Positions 5,455 to 12,862 of a stretch of DNA of 30,993 nucleotides are shown here, piece by piece; position 1 is the first letter of the stretch, and every line of letters starts with the position of its first letter. Made by a program: the position numbers and the translations under genes. Location of the stretch: contig JAVBUH010000052.1 in the NCBI GenBank assembly GCA_031555505.1, forward strand, positions 1 through 30,993. Reading direction: 5' to 3'. The DNA is from JAJDIA01 sp031555505. Lineage in GTDB: Bacteria; Bacteroidota; Bacteroidia; Bacteroidales; Tannerellaceae. A model generated the notes under the pieces. The model was not told where the DNA came from. It was given only the letters and a program-made list of their open reading frames with translations, and searched no databases.

Positions 5455-8307
5455 TTAAATTGTACAGGTACAGATGGTAGGGATCAGGTTGCGGTCGCCA
5501 TACGCATTGTCTACGCGGGCCACGTTGATCCAGAACTTACCGTCGTGCAGCCAATCCAGCGGGAAGGCGGCTTTCGAACGCGGGTATGCGTGTTTCCACT
5601 CATCTGCCGTGATCTCGTATTCCGGGTGGGGCGCGTTTTTCAATACATTGTCTTCGCGGGAAGCCATCCCTTCTTCCACTTCCTTGATCTCATTCCAGAT
5701 GCAGTCCATCACTTCCACGAAACGGTCGAGTTCGGCTTTGCTTTCCGATTCGGTAGGCTCGATCATCAACGTGCCGTGTACCGGGAAGGAAAGGGTAGGC
5801 GCATGATAGCCGAAGTCCATCAGGCGTTTGGCGATATCGCCTTCGTCTACACCCGAGCGGTCTTTGATGGTACGGCATTCGAGGATAAGCTCATGGCCTA
5901 CGCGGCCGGTAGCGCCTGTATAGACGATCCCGTATGTATCTTTCAGCTTGGCTGCCAGGTAATTGGCGCTGAGGATGGCCGCTTTGGTGGAGATCGTTAA
6001 CCCTTCAGCACCCAACAGACGGATATATGCGTATGTGATGCAAGCAATACCGGCGCTGCCGTAGGGTGCAGCCGATACGGTATTCTGATCACTTCCCCAG
6101 GCAACCGGATGCGAAGGCAGGAACGGTACCAGGTGTTCGGCCACGCAGATCGGACCTACGCCCGGACCGCCTCCGCCGTGAGGCGAAGCGAATGTCTTGT
6201 GCAGGTTGAGGTGGCATACGTCGGCTCCGATCGTTCCCGGGTTGGTCAGCCCTACCTGGGCATTCATATTGGCGCCGTCCATATAGACCTGCCCGCCGCA
6301 GGCATGTACGATGTCGCACATTTCTTTGATGCATACTTCAAAGATACCGTGGGTAGACGGGTAGGTGATCATGGTAGCAGCCAGGTTGTCCTTGTTGGCT
6401 TCAGCCTTTTGTCGGAAGTCTTCAAGGTCGATGTTGCCGCAGGCATCTGTTTGTACCGTAACGGTAGAATAACCGCACTGGATGGCGCTGGCCGGGTTGG
6501 TGCCGTGGGCCGATGCCGGTAAGAGTACAATGTTACGGTGTCCCTGTCCGATGCTTTCCAGGTAGGTATGGATCACACGCAGGCCGGCATATTCGCCGGC
6601 AGCTCCTGAGTTGGGTTGTAGGCTTACGCCTTTGAAGCCGGTGATCTCGGCCAGGTAGGCCGACAGGTTCTCGATCATTTCTTTATATCCTTCCACCTGT
6701 TCTTCCGGTGCATACGGGTGTATGTTCTGGAATTCAGGACGGCTCAGCGGGAAGAGTTCGGAAGCCGCATTCAGCTTCATCGTACATGATCCGAGTGAGA
6801 TCATGGAATGAGCCAGCGAGATATCCTTGCGTCCGAGGCGGGTGATGTAGCGCATCAGTTCCGTTTCGGTATGGTATTTTTTGAATACATCCTGTTGGAG
6901 GAAGTCGGAGGTACGGGCAAACTTCGCGTCGAAGTAGGTCTTTACCGGTACGGCATCGGCCAGCATGTATTCTTTACCCGCTGCACCGGCAAAGATGTAC
7001 AGCAGCACACCCAGGTCAGTCGGCAATGTTGTTTCGTCGATACTGATACCTACCTGGTTGGTATCGAAATAGCGGAAGTTTACTTTACATTCGAGTGCCA
7101 GTTCACGTAGGGTATTGATGGATATACCGGCAGGCAGTGCTACCAGCAGGGTATCGAAATAGTTTTTGTTGAGTTGCTTGTAGCCCAGTTTCTCCAGTTC
7201 GCCTGCCAGGAATCCGGCTGTGCTGTGGATACGGGCGGCAATATCGCGCAATCCTTCGGCACCGTGATATACCGCATAGAAGCTGCTCATAGTTGCCAGC
7301 AAGGCCTGTGCCGTACAGATATTGGAGGTTGCCTTTTCGCGTTTAATGTGTTGTTCGCGTGTTTGCAGCGCAAGACGGTAGGCTTCGTGCCCGTAGGCAT
7401 CTTTGGAAATACCGATGATACGTCCCGGGATGGCGCGTTTGTATTCGTCTTTGGTCGCAAAATAGCCGGCCGACGGACCGCCGTATAACATCGGGACCCC
7501 GAAGCGCTGGCTGCTGCCGAATACCACATCGGCACCCCATTCACCCGGAGGGGTGAGCAGTACAAGGCTCATCAGGTCGGCGGCAACCGCTACCTTCGTA
7601 CCGTTGGCATTGGCCTTGGATACGAATTCGGTATAGTCTTCAACCGAACCGTTGGCATTCGGATATTGGATTAGGGCGCAAAACACATCCGGTGTAAACG
7701 CAAATGTGCGGTAGTCGCCCGTTACTACCTTGATCCCCTGCGGGATCATGCGTGTATAGATCACGGCGAGGGTGGAAGGGTATACTTGTTGGTCTACAAA
7801 CACCGTATTGGCCTCTTCTTTGATTTGTGACCGGCTGCGGGAGGCGTGGAGCATGGATACGGCTTCGGCGCCGGCCGTTGCTTCGTCCAGCAACGAGCAG
7901 TTAGTAAGCGGCAGGCCTGTCAGGTCGCAAATCATCGTCTGAAAGTTGATCAGCGCCTCCAGCCGTCCTTGTGAGATCTCTGCCTGGTAGGGCGTGTAAG
8001 AGGTATACCAAACCGGATTTTCCAATACATTCCGTTGGATGGGGGCAGGGCATACCGTATCATACCAACCCATACCGATGTAAGAGGTGAATACCTCGTT
8101 TTTGGAAGCCAGCTCGGCAAAATGTTCGGCCAGTTCACGTTCTGTCATGGGTTCCGGCAGATCCATCGGCGCTGTCAGGCGGATGTTGGAAGGAATGGTT
8201 TGCTCAATCAGTTGATCTACTGAACTTGCGCCTACAGCCGCCAACATGGAAGGAACGTCTTCCCGTGAGAGACCTACATGGCGATTGACGAATTTTGTTG
8301 TATCCAT
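5455..8307 (-). CDS. gcvP: Glycine dehydrogenase (decarboxylating), P-protein of the glycine cleavage system
   Basis: This PLP enzyme decarboxylates glycine and passes the aminomethyl group to the lipoyl arm of GcvH; together with GcvT and Lpd it feeds 5,10-methylene-THF. The 950 residues are full length for the fused single-chain type, with the two homologous halves joined: N-terminal about 1-440 and C-terminal about 455-950. The PLP lysine is K704 in HLNLHKTF, followed by the glycine-rich loop PHGGGGPGVGP. It is the last gene of the operon RsiV-like, rsmG, MBL, gcvP, 19 bp after the MBL stop, and ends in a clear terminator. No gcvT or gcvH lies in the window, and no glycine riboswitch is seen before it. 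Confidence 0.97.
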   Translation of the reverse strand: MDTTKFVNRHVGLSREDVPSMLAAVGASSVDQLIEQTIPSNIRLTAPMDLPEPMTERELAEHFAELASKNEVFTSYIGMGWYDTVCPAPIQRNVLENPVWYTSYTPYQAEISQGRLEALINFQTMICDLTGLPLTNCSLLDEATAGAEAVSMLHASRSRSQIKEEANTVFVDQQVYPSTLAVIYTRMIPQGIKVVTGDYRTFAFTPDVFCALIQYPNANGSVEDYTEFVSKANANGTKVAVAADLMSLVLLTPPGEWGADVVFGSSQRFGVPMLYGGPSAGYFATKDEYKRAIPGRIIGISKDAYGHEAYRLALQTREQHIKREKATSNICTAQALLATMSSFYAVYHGAEGLRDIAARIHSTAGFLAGELEKLGYKQLNKNYFDTLLVALPAGISINTLRELALECKVNFRYFDTNQVGISIDETTLPTDLGVLLYIFAGAAGKEYMLADAVPVKTYFDAKFARTSDFLQQDVFKKYHTETELMRYITRLGRKDISLAHSMISLGSCTMKLNAASELFPLSRPEFQNIHPYAPEEQVEGYKEMIENLSAYLAEITGFKGVSLQPNSGAAGEYAGLRVIHTYLESIGQGHRNIVLLPASAHGTNPASAIQCGYSTVTVQTDACGNIDLEDFRQKAEANKDNLAATMITYPSTHGIFEVCIKEMCDIVHACGGQVYMDGANMNAQVGLTNPGTIGADVCHLNLHKTFASPHGGGGPGVGPICVAEHLVPFLPSHPVAWGSDQNTVSAAPYGSAGIACITYAYIRLLGAEGLTISTKAAILSANYLAAKLKDTYGIVYTGATGRVGHELILECRTIKDRSGVDEGDIAKRLMDFGYHAPTLSFPVHGTLMIEPTESESKAELDRFVEVMDCIWNEIKEVEEGMASREDNVLKNAPHPEYEITADEWKHAYPRSKAAFPLDWLHDGKFWINVARVDNAYGDRNLIPTICTCTI

Positions 8308-8326
8308 AGTATTTTAAAATATGATT

Positions 8327-8965
8327 TTATAGATAGGGATTGTTCATTTTTTCATTGAAGATAGTCGTCTGCGGGCCATGTCCGGGGCAGACGATTGTTT
8401 CATCAGGCAGGGTCATCAGTTTGTCGTTAATGGCTGCCAGCAGCACTTCCTGGTTGCCTCCCCACAGATCAGTACGGCCGATACTTCCGGCAAACAGAGC
8501 GTCTCCCGAGAATACATAGCCGTTTTTCTTATTGTAGAAAGCCAGGCTACCCGGTGAATGTCCGGGCACAAGCAGGGCTGTCAGCTCGGAATGCCCGAAA
8601 GTAATCGTTGCGCCGTTGACGATAAATTTCTCTACGGGTATATGCTTGACCACGATGGGTATACCAAACAGTTTGGCTTGTGTAGCCGGATCCGGCAACC
8701 CTTCTACATCGGCTTTATGGGCTTCCGGTTTGATGCCGTAGGTACGATACACAAAATCATTACCGAAGATATGGTCCAGGTGGAGATGAGTACACAGATA
8801 CCGCTTCAGCGTCAATTTATTTTCGCTGATAAACTGGCTGATTTCTTTTTCTTCTTCTTCACGGATACAACCGCAGTCGATCAGGACCGCTTCAAGGGTG
8901 TCGTCGTACACCAGATATGTATTCTCAGAGAAATAATTTGTATTAAATGACTTAATGGTGATCAT
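8327..8965 (-). CDS. Metallo-beta-lactamase-fold hydrolase (glyoxalase II-like)
   Basis: The 212 residues carry the complete dimetal set: THLHLDH (H60, H62, D64, H65), H136 in PGHSPGS, D155 in SGDALFAGSIGRTD, and H196 in CPGHGPQT. This is the short glyoxalase II-like group without the usual C-terminal helical domain. Members hydrolyse thioesters or act on persulfides; the substrate here is unknown. The ATG overlaps the rsmG stop by 4 bp (ATGA), which indicates translational coupling, and gcvP follows 19 bp later. It is likely cytoplasmic, since no signal peptide is present. Confidence 0.88.
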   Translation of the reverse strand: MITIKSFNTNYFSENTYLVYDDTLEAVLIDCGCIREEEEKEISQFISENKLTLKRYLCTHLHLDHIFGNDFVYRTYGIKPEAHKADVEGLPDPATQAKLFGIPIVVKHIPVEKFIVNGATITFGHSELTALLVPGHSPGSLAFYNKKNGYVFSGDALFAGSIGRTDLWGGNQEVLLAAINDKLMTLPDETIVCPGHGPQTTIFNEKMNNPYL

Positions 8966-9648
8966 AAGGGTACGTACACAACTTTTTTAGTTTTAAAATA
9001 GGGTTCAGTAAAATGGGTATGTAAATCTATGGTGATGGCTTGATGGCGGAAAGGTAATACCTCATGAGCCAATTCGCCTCCTTTCAGGCAAATCAATCCG
9101 TTGGGCAAGGCATTATGCTGTGCCGCACGGATGTTTTTACGCACAATTTTAACCAGGTCGGCAAGCGGCATCACGGCACGGCTTACTACAAAGTCAAACT
9201 GGCCTTTCTCTTCTTCTCCCCGGCAATGACGGAAGGATATGTTTGTCAGCCCGATGGCTTCGGCTACCGCCTGGCCTACCTTGATCTTCTTTCCGATGCT
9301 GTCTATCAGGTGGAAATGTGTATCCGGGTACAGAATAGCCAAAGGGATACCCGGAAATCCACCCCCTGTGCCCAGGTCCATCACTGAAGAGCCTTCCTTG
9401 AAGCGGAGCATTCGGGTGATACCTAAAGAGTGCAGTACATGATGGAGGTAGAGATTTTCGATGTCTTTACGGGAAATGACATTGATCTTTGCATTCCAAT
9501 CCGCATAAAGACCATAAAGCGCATCCAATTGGTGGCATTGTATTTCACTCAACTGCGGGAAATACCTTTTCAGGGCCGACAGTTGTTCGAGAGCGGCAGG
9601 AGGGAGAGCGGTTGATTGATCAGCTGGCATATTTATGTTGTCGGTCAA
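8962..9648 (-). CDS. rsmG: 16S rRNA (guanine-527-N7)-methyltransferase
   Basis: RsmG (GidB) adds a methyl group to N7 of G527 of 16S rRNA using SAM. The 228 residues match the family. The signature WNAKINVISR (51-60) with HHVLHSL is followed by the SAM-binding motif VMDLGTGGGFPGIPLAIL (89-106). A short N-terminal extension of about 15 residues looks unconserved. It overlaps both neighbours by 4 bp, with the upstream lipoprotein stop and the downstream MBL start, so it lies in the middle of a tightly coupled operon. Confidence 0.95.
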   Translation of the reverse strand: MTDNINMPADQSTALPPAALEQLSALKRYFPQLSEIQCHQLDALYGLYADWNAKINVISRKDIENLYLHHVLHSLGITRMLRFKEGSSVMDLGTGGGFPGIPLAILYPDTHFHLIDSIGKKIKVGQAVAEAIGLTNISFRHCRGEEEKGQFDFVVSRAVMPLADLVKIVRKNIRAAQHNALPNGLICLKGGELAHEVLPFRHQAITIDLHTHFTEPYFKTKKVVYVPL

Positions 9649-10496
9649 TTGCCGGTTAATAGAGCGATCGGACTATCCTTTTTCAGCAGCATCGAGAGTT
9701 CTTTGTAGGAAAGATGTACGTTGGTGGCGCCTACTACGTATGCTGCGATCTCGTATTCATTAAATGTATAGGTGATCCCGTCGCCGTCCACCAGGAAGTT
9801 TCCGTTCGGATAGATCTCGTCGATACTGAAGAAACCTACATTTTCCAGTTCTTTAGGATCGGCTACATGGTTTTGTTCGGCAATTTTGTCTATCAGTAGT
9901 TGCGCCAGTGCATCCTGGAAGTTATCCACAAAAATATCTTCTTCGGTTAGATAAGCGCCTGTAGCCAGGTTGATCACATGGTTGTGGAAGGCATGTGCGC
10001 CGTGTGCGCCTCCGGTGTAGTTTTCAAAATGGACGATGAAGCATAGCAGTCCCCCTTGATTGTAAGTGATTTCGTTTTCCGACATCTCATAGTAGGAAAA
10101 CCACGATCCAGCCGGTGTCTTATCCGCATTCTCAAGTTCTTTCTTATACTCTGCTTCCAGTTCCTTGTATGCATTCAGGTAATCTTCCGTGTATTTGGCT
10201 ACGGCCTCTGCCGGAGAAAGGGTTTCGTAATTTTCACCAAAATAGGAACTGACAAACAATTTACTCACAGCCGGAAGTAGTGACTTATCGTCCATTTTCA
10301 CCGGGAAAGTAAAATTGATTTGCAGGTTGCAATTCGGATTGTCGGGATTATTCAGTAAATGATAGGTTTTCTCCACCCGGAGTGAATCAAAGGCGATGTC
10401 GTTCGAAGTCGCTTTCTTCGGTTTGGAATCGCAAGAACTGATCAAAAGGCATATAAGTGTGAGGAGAATAATACTCCCGCTGGTTTGTGCTTTCAT
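9645..10496 (-). CDS. RsiV-like (DUF3298/DUF4163) lipoprotein
   Basis: With the ATG at 10496 the protein has 283 residues. The signal ends LLISSC, giving lipid-anchored C22. The mature protein resembles the DUF4163/DUF3298 pair of RsiV-type extracytoplasmic proteins: an N-terminal segment with SYFGENYETLSP, then the conserved GGAHGAHAFHNHVINL and TEEDIFVDN, which is the DUF3298 core. RsiV of Bacillus binds lysozyme as an anti-sigma factor, but here there is no cytoplasmic sigma-binding part, so that role should not be assumed. I prefer 10496 over an upstream ATG at 10526 for two reasons: the promoter -7 box covers 10524-10531, and AGGAG lies about 10 bp before 10496. It is the first gene of the operon with rsmG, MBL and gcvP. 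Confidence 0.8.
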   Translation of the reverse strand: MKAQTSGSIILLTLICLLISSCDSKPKKATSNDIAFDSLRVEKTYHLLNNPDNPNCNLQINFTFPVKMDDKSLLPAVSKLFVSSYFGENYETLSPAEAVAKYTEDYLNAYKELEAEYKKELENADKTPAGSWFSYYEMSENEITYNQGGLLCFIVHFENYTGGAHGAHAFHNHVINLATGAYLTEEDIFVDNFQDALAQLLIDKIAEQNHVADPKELENVGFFSIDEIYPNGNFLVDGDGITYTFNEYEIAAYVVGATNVHLSYKELSMLLKKDSPIALLTGN

Positions 10497-10523
10497 TGTT
10501 TTTTCTCCTATTCTTTTCAGGTG

Positions 10524-10554
10524 CAAAAGTAAGTGATTATATTATATAAACAAA
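10524..10554 (-). promoter_or_regulatory. Promoter of the RsiV-like/rsmG/MBL/gcvP operon
   Basis: Read on the minus strand, TTTG (10554-10551) and TACTTTTG (10531-10524) are separated by exactly 19 bp, a perfect match to the Bacteroidota consensus TTTG-N19-TAnnTTTG. Transcription would start near 10518, leaving a short leader before the ATG at 10496. Confidence 0.8.
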
Positions 10555-10602
10555 CGAGCAACAAGAAGTTTACCGGAAATATGATATTAAACACAAATAA
10601 AC

Positions 10603-10638
10603 AAAGAGCGCGAAGGCAATGGCCTTATCGCGCTCTTT
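10603..10638 (-). terminator. Terminator of the unknown lipoprotein gene
   Basis: AAAGAGCGCGA (10603-10613) pairs with TCGCGCTCTTT (10628-10638), with an inner AAGGC/GCCTT stem. On the minus strand it is followed by TTTATTTGTG. It lies about 20 bp past the stop at 10660. Confidence 0.8.
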
Positions 10639-10659
10639 GGTCTGTCGCCGGCACAGACC
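10639..10659 (-). terminator. Second hairpin directly after the lipoprotein stop
   Basis: GGTCTGT (10639-10645) pairs with ACAGACC (10653-10659), directly adjoining the stop codon on one side and the main terminator on the other. It may protect the mRNA 3' end or assist termination. Confidence 0.5.
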
Positions 10660-11193
10660 TTATTGCGCAATGCTGAGTGTGCTGACTGTTTGTCCGTTAG
10701 TAATAAAATGCACTGTATCCACTCCGGTTGTATGCGGAAATTGGAATACAAGAACAGGTGTGATCGTATAAGTGATGGCATCCCCTTTTTTTACATCGTA
10801 ATAAAGGTTGATGGCATTACCTGCTACTTCAGCTTTACTGATTGTGATCTCTGTTTGGTTTTGTACCGGCTTCATCGCGATGGCGCCAACTGTCTGCCCG
10901 GCAAAATCGGGCTTCGAGATCTGATTATCCATCGTTTTACCAACTCCCAATGCATTGTCAAAGCCTGCTTGGTTGGGAAAAAGGATGCAGTCTGTATCAG
11001 CCGTAAACTTGTAGGTGTTTTTGAGGAAATATCCCTTCAGAGGCGTTACAGTAATGGTGGTTACCGGTTGTTCGGCCACAGTTGCAGTTTCCACTCGGAT
11101 AGAGTCCTGCTGTGAGTCGTTGTCTGCTTTTTTAGATGTGTTGCAAGCCGTCATCAGGATGGCAAGACAACCAATGAACAAATGTGTTCTCAT
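10660..11193 (-). CDS. Lipoprotein of unknown function
   Basis: This is a 177-residue lipoprotein: the signal MRTHLFIGCLAILMTAC gives lipidated C17. A serine/aspartate/glutamine-rich linker (about 18-45) follows, then a compact domain that looks all-beta, with FPNQAGFDNALGVGK, DFAGQTVGAIAMKP, INLYYDVKKGD and a final DTVHFITNGQTV. The pattern of an 'F-x-G-x-x-V-x-A' strand followed by alternating strands vaguely recalls PrcB-type domains, but I do not recognise it firmly. It is flanked by its own terminators and a probable promoter, so it is likely monocistronic. It is probably anchored at an outer cell surface or the periplasmic face. Confidence 0.7.
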   Translation of the reverse strand: MRTHLFIGCLAILMTACNTSKKADNDSQQDSIRVETATVAEQPVTTITVTPLKGYFLKNTYKFTADTDCILFPNQAGFDNALGVGKTMDNQISKPDFAGQTVGAIAMKPVQNQTEITISKAEVAGNAINLYYDVKKGDAITYTITPVLVFQFPHTTGVDTVHFITNGQTVSTLSIAQ

Positions 11194-11226
11194 TGTTTCT
11201 TCATTTTGTCGTTTATCTATACGCTA

Positions 11227-11234
11227 CAAAAATA
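11227..11234 (-). promoter_or_regulatory. Putative -7 box of the unknown lipoprotein gene
   Basis: On the minus strand 11234-11227 reads TATTTTTG, matching TAnnTTTG, 33 bp before the ATG at 11193. The nearest TTTG upstream (11251-11248) is only 13 bp away, so the -33 element is not convincing. Confidence 0.4.
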
Positions 11235-11270
11235 CGAAAAGGAAAGACAAAGTAGTTAGAAATGGGAATA

Positions 11271-11302
11271 AAAAAAGCGATCCCATTCAGTAACCGCTTT
11301 TT
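11271..11302 (-). terminator. A/T-flanked hairpin between susD and the lipoprotein gene
   Basis: AAAAAGCG (ending 11279) pairs with CGCTTTTT (11295-11302) around a loop of about 15 nt. On the minus strand the stem ends in a long T-run. It lies about 65 bp beyond the susD terminator, so either it is a backup or it ends a separate short transcript. Confidence 0.5.
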
Positions 11303-11367
11303 CTATCGGTGTTAGTTTAGTTCTTCCGAACCAGGTCACATTGACTGCTTTTGTTTGATCAATAAAT

Positions 11368-11400
11368 ATATAGAGGCAGCCAACTCGGCTGCCTCTATAT
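11368..11400 (-). terminator. Terminator of the susCD operon
   Basis: ATATAGAGGCAGCC (11368-11381) and GGCTGCCTCTATAT (11387-11400) form a perfect 14-bp stem with a five-base loop, 26 bp past the susD stop. On the minus strand TTTATTG follows. Confidence 0.85.
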
Positions 11401-11426
11401 TTAAACAATACAATAAATTGTGCCAA

Positions 11427-12842
11427 TTAGTAATTGGGGTTCTGTTCCAGTTCCGGGTTGATGTCGGTTTCGCTCTGCGGAATCGGACAAATAATGTCGA
11501 AGTCGCCCGGTTGACGGGTAGTGGCAGCATACGAAGTAACAGTCTTGTTATTCCGAACCAGGTCAAACAAGCGGTGGCCTTCGCAGAAGAGCTCAATCCG
11601 GCGTTCGTCCAGGATGTTGTCTAATGTAACGGTGGTTGCATCGGTATAACCTGACGAATATCTGCTTGCTCTCAAGCCGTTGTAATACTTCAGTGCATTG
11701 GTGGTGTCACCATTCTTTAAGGCTGCTTCGGCAGCGATCAGGTACACTTCGGCCAGACGCATCAGCTTGGGATTGTTGGTGTACAACGGAGTAGTAGAAC
11801 CTGACTGTCCCGGATACTTGATTGTATAATAGCCCGTTCTTGTTCCGGTGGTGGAAGAGCGCTGTGTGATGGATTGCTTTCTGATGTCATTGTCATTCAG
11901 GCTGTTCAGGAAGGTGATCATTGGTTGTGAGGCACCCACTTCTGCATATCCGTTAGGATCCGTATAATATCCGACGGAGTTACGTTGCGGGTTATTGGAT
12001 ATATTATCCGAAGTCAACACTTCAACAAGTGACTCGGCAGCACCTACTTTAGACCAGGAGTCTACATACGTATCCGATGTAAATAATTTCGCTCCGCTGT
12101 TGTTGATCACATCGGTAGCCATATTGTATGCCTTTGCATTATCACCTGTATACAGATAGGCTCTTGCCAGGATCGCTTTCGCGCCCCATACATTCACGCT
12201 ACCGGCCGTAATCTTGGTAGGCAACGCCGGAATGGCCTTTTCCAATTCGGTGATGACGAAATTGTAGGTTTCCTGCAAGGTAGACCGTTTGAACTTGCTG
12301 CTGACAGGGTATACGGCATTTGAAATAACAATACCGGAATTAGCTTTGTTCATATCCACGCCGCTTACTGTCGGCAGTTGCGCGAAAGTACGGGCTGCAT
12401 CAAAATGTACAATGGCGCGGATCGCGATCAACTGTCCCTCCAAGCTTTTGTACTCGTCTGTTGTTAAACCCAACTTCTGGCCTGCTTCCAGCGCCATATT
12501 GGCATACGCAACCGCTTCATAAAAACCCTCATACATAGCATCGGGAATGACGCTTGTTTTTGTCAATTCATATTTTTCTACGGGAGTGAATTGCCCATTG
12601 TCGCCTATTGGCTGTACATCGCCACCCTTTCCGTCTGCATACAGCGTAAAATCACTGGCGTAGGCGCCTCGGCTAACGGAGAGCATTTGCATCACGCCAT
12701 TGAATGCCAATTGCAAATCTTCCACACTTTGGATCGCTTCACCTGCAGGCAAACTGGTAGTCGGGCTCTGTTCGAGCTCATCACTACAGCTGCTGGTAAG
12801 AAGTAATCCGGCCATAACAAATAAATATAATATTCTTTTCAT
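11427..12842 (-). CDS. SusD/RagB family nutrient-binding outer-membrane lipoprotein
   Basis: SusD-like proteins are surface lipoproteins that close as a lid over their SusC partner and capture the ligand. The 471 residues start with a lipoprotein signal ending LLTSSC (C19). The TPR-rich SusD fold is visible in AIRAIVHFDAARTFAQLP, AKAILARAYLYTGDNAKAYNMATDVI and the late LAEVYLIAAEAALKNGDTTNALKYYNGLRASR. The ILDERRIELFCEGHRLFDLVR block and the C-terminal PIPQSETDINPELEQNPNY are family hallmarks. It lies 20 bp downstream of susC in the same operon. The ligand (glycan, peptide or other) cannot be assigned because no enzyme genes accompany the pair. Confidence 0.95.
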   Translation of the reverse strand: MKRILYLFVMAGLLLTSSCSDELEQSPTTSLPAGEAIQSVEDLQLAFNGVMQMLSVSRGAYASDFTLYADGKGGDVQPIGDNGQFTPVEKYELTKTSVIPDAMYEGFYEAVAYANMALEAGQKLGLTTDEYKSLEGQLIAIRAIVHFDAARTFAQLPTVSGVDMNKANSGIVISNAVYPVSSKFKRSTLQETYNFVITELEKAIPALPTKITAGSVNVWGAKAILARAYLYTGDNAKAYNMATDVINNSGAKLFTSDTYVDSWSKVGAAESLVEVLTSDNISNNPQRNSVGYYTDPNGYAEVGASQPMITFLNSLNDNDIRKQSITQRSSTTGTRTGYYTIKYPGQSGSTTPLYTNNPKLMRLAEVYLIAAEAALKNGDTTNALKYYNGLRASRYSSGYTDATTVTLDNILDERRIELFCEGHRLFDLVRNNKTVTSYAATTRQPGDFDIICPIPQSETDINPELEQNPNY

Positions 12843-12862
12843 AATTTGCTATTCTTAAATAA

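Noticed and set aside
10497..10526. Upstream ATG of the RsiV-like lipoprotein
   Set aside because: It overlaps the -7 box of a perfect promoter, and the ATG at 10496 has AGGAG upstream and a normal signal peptide.
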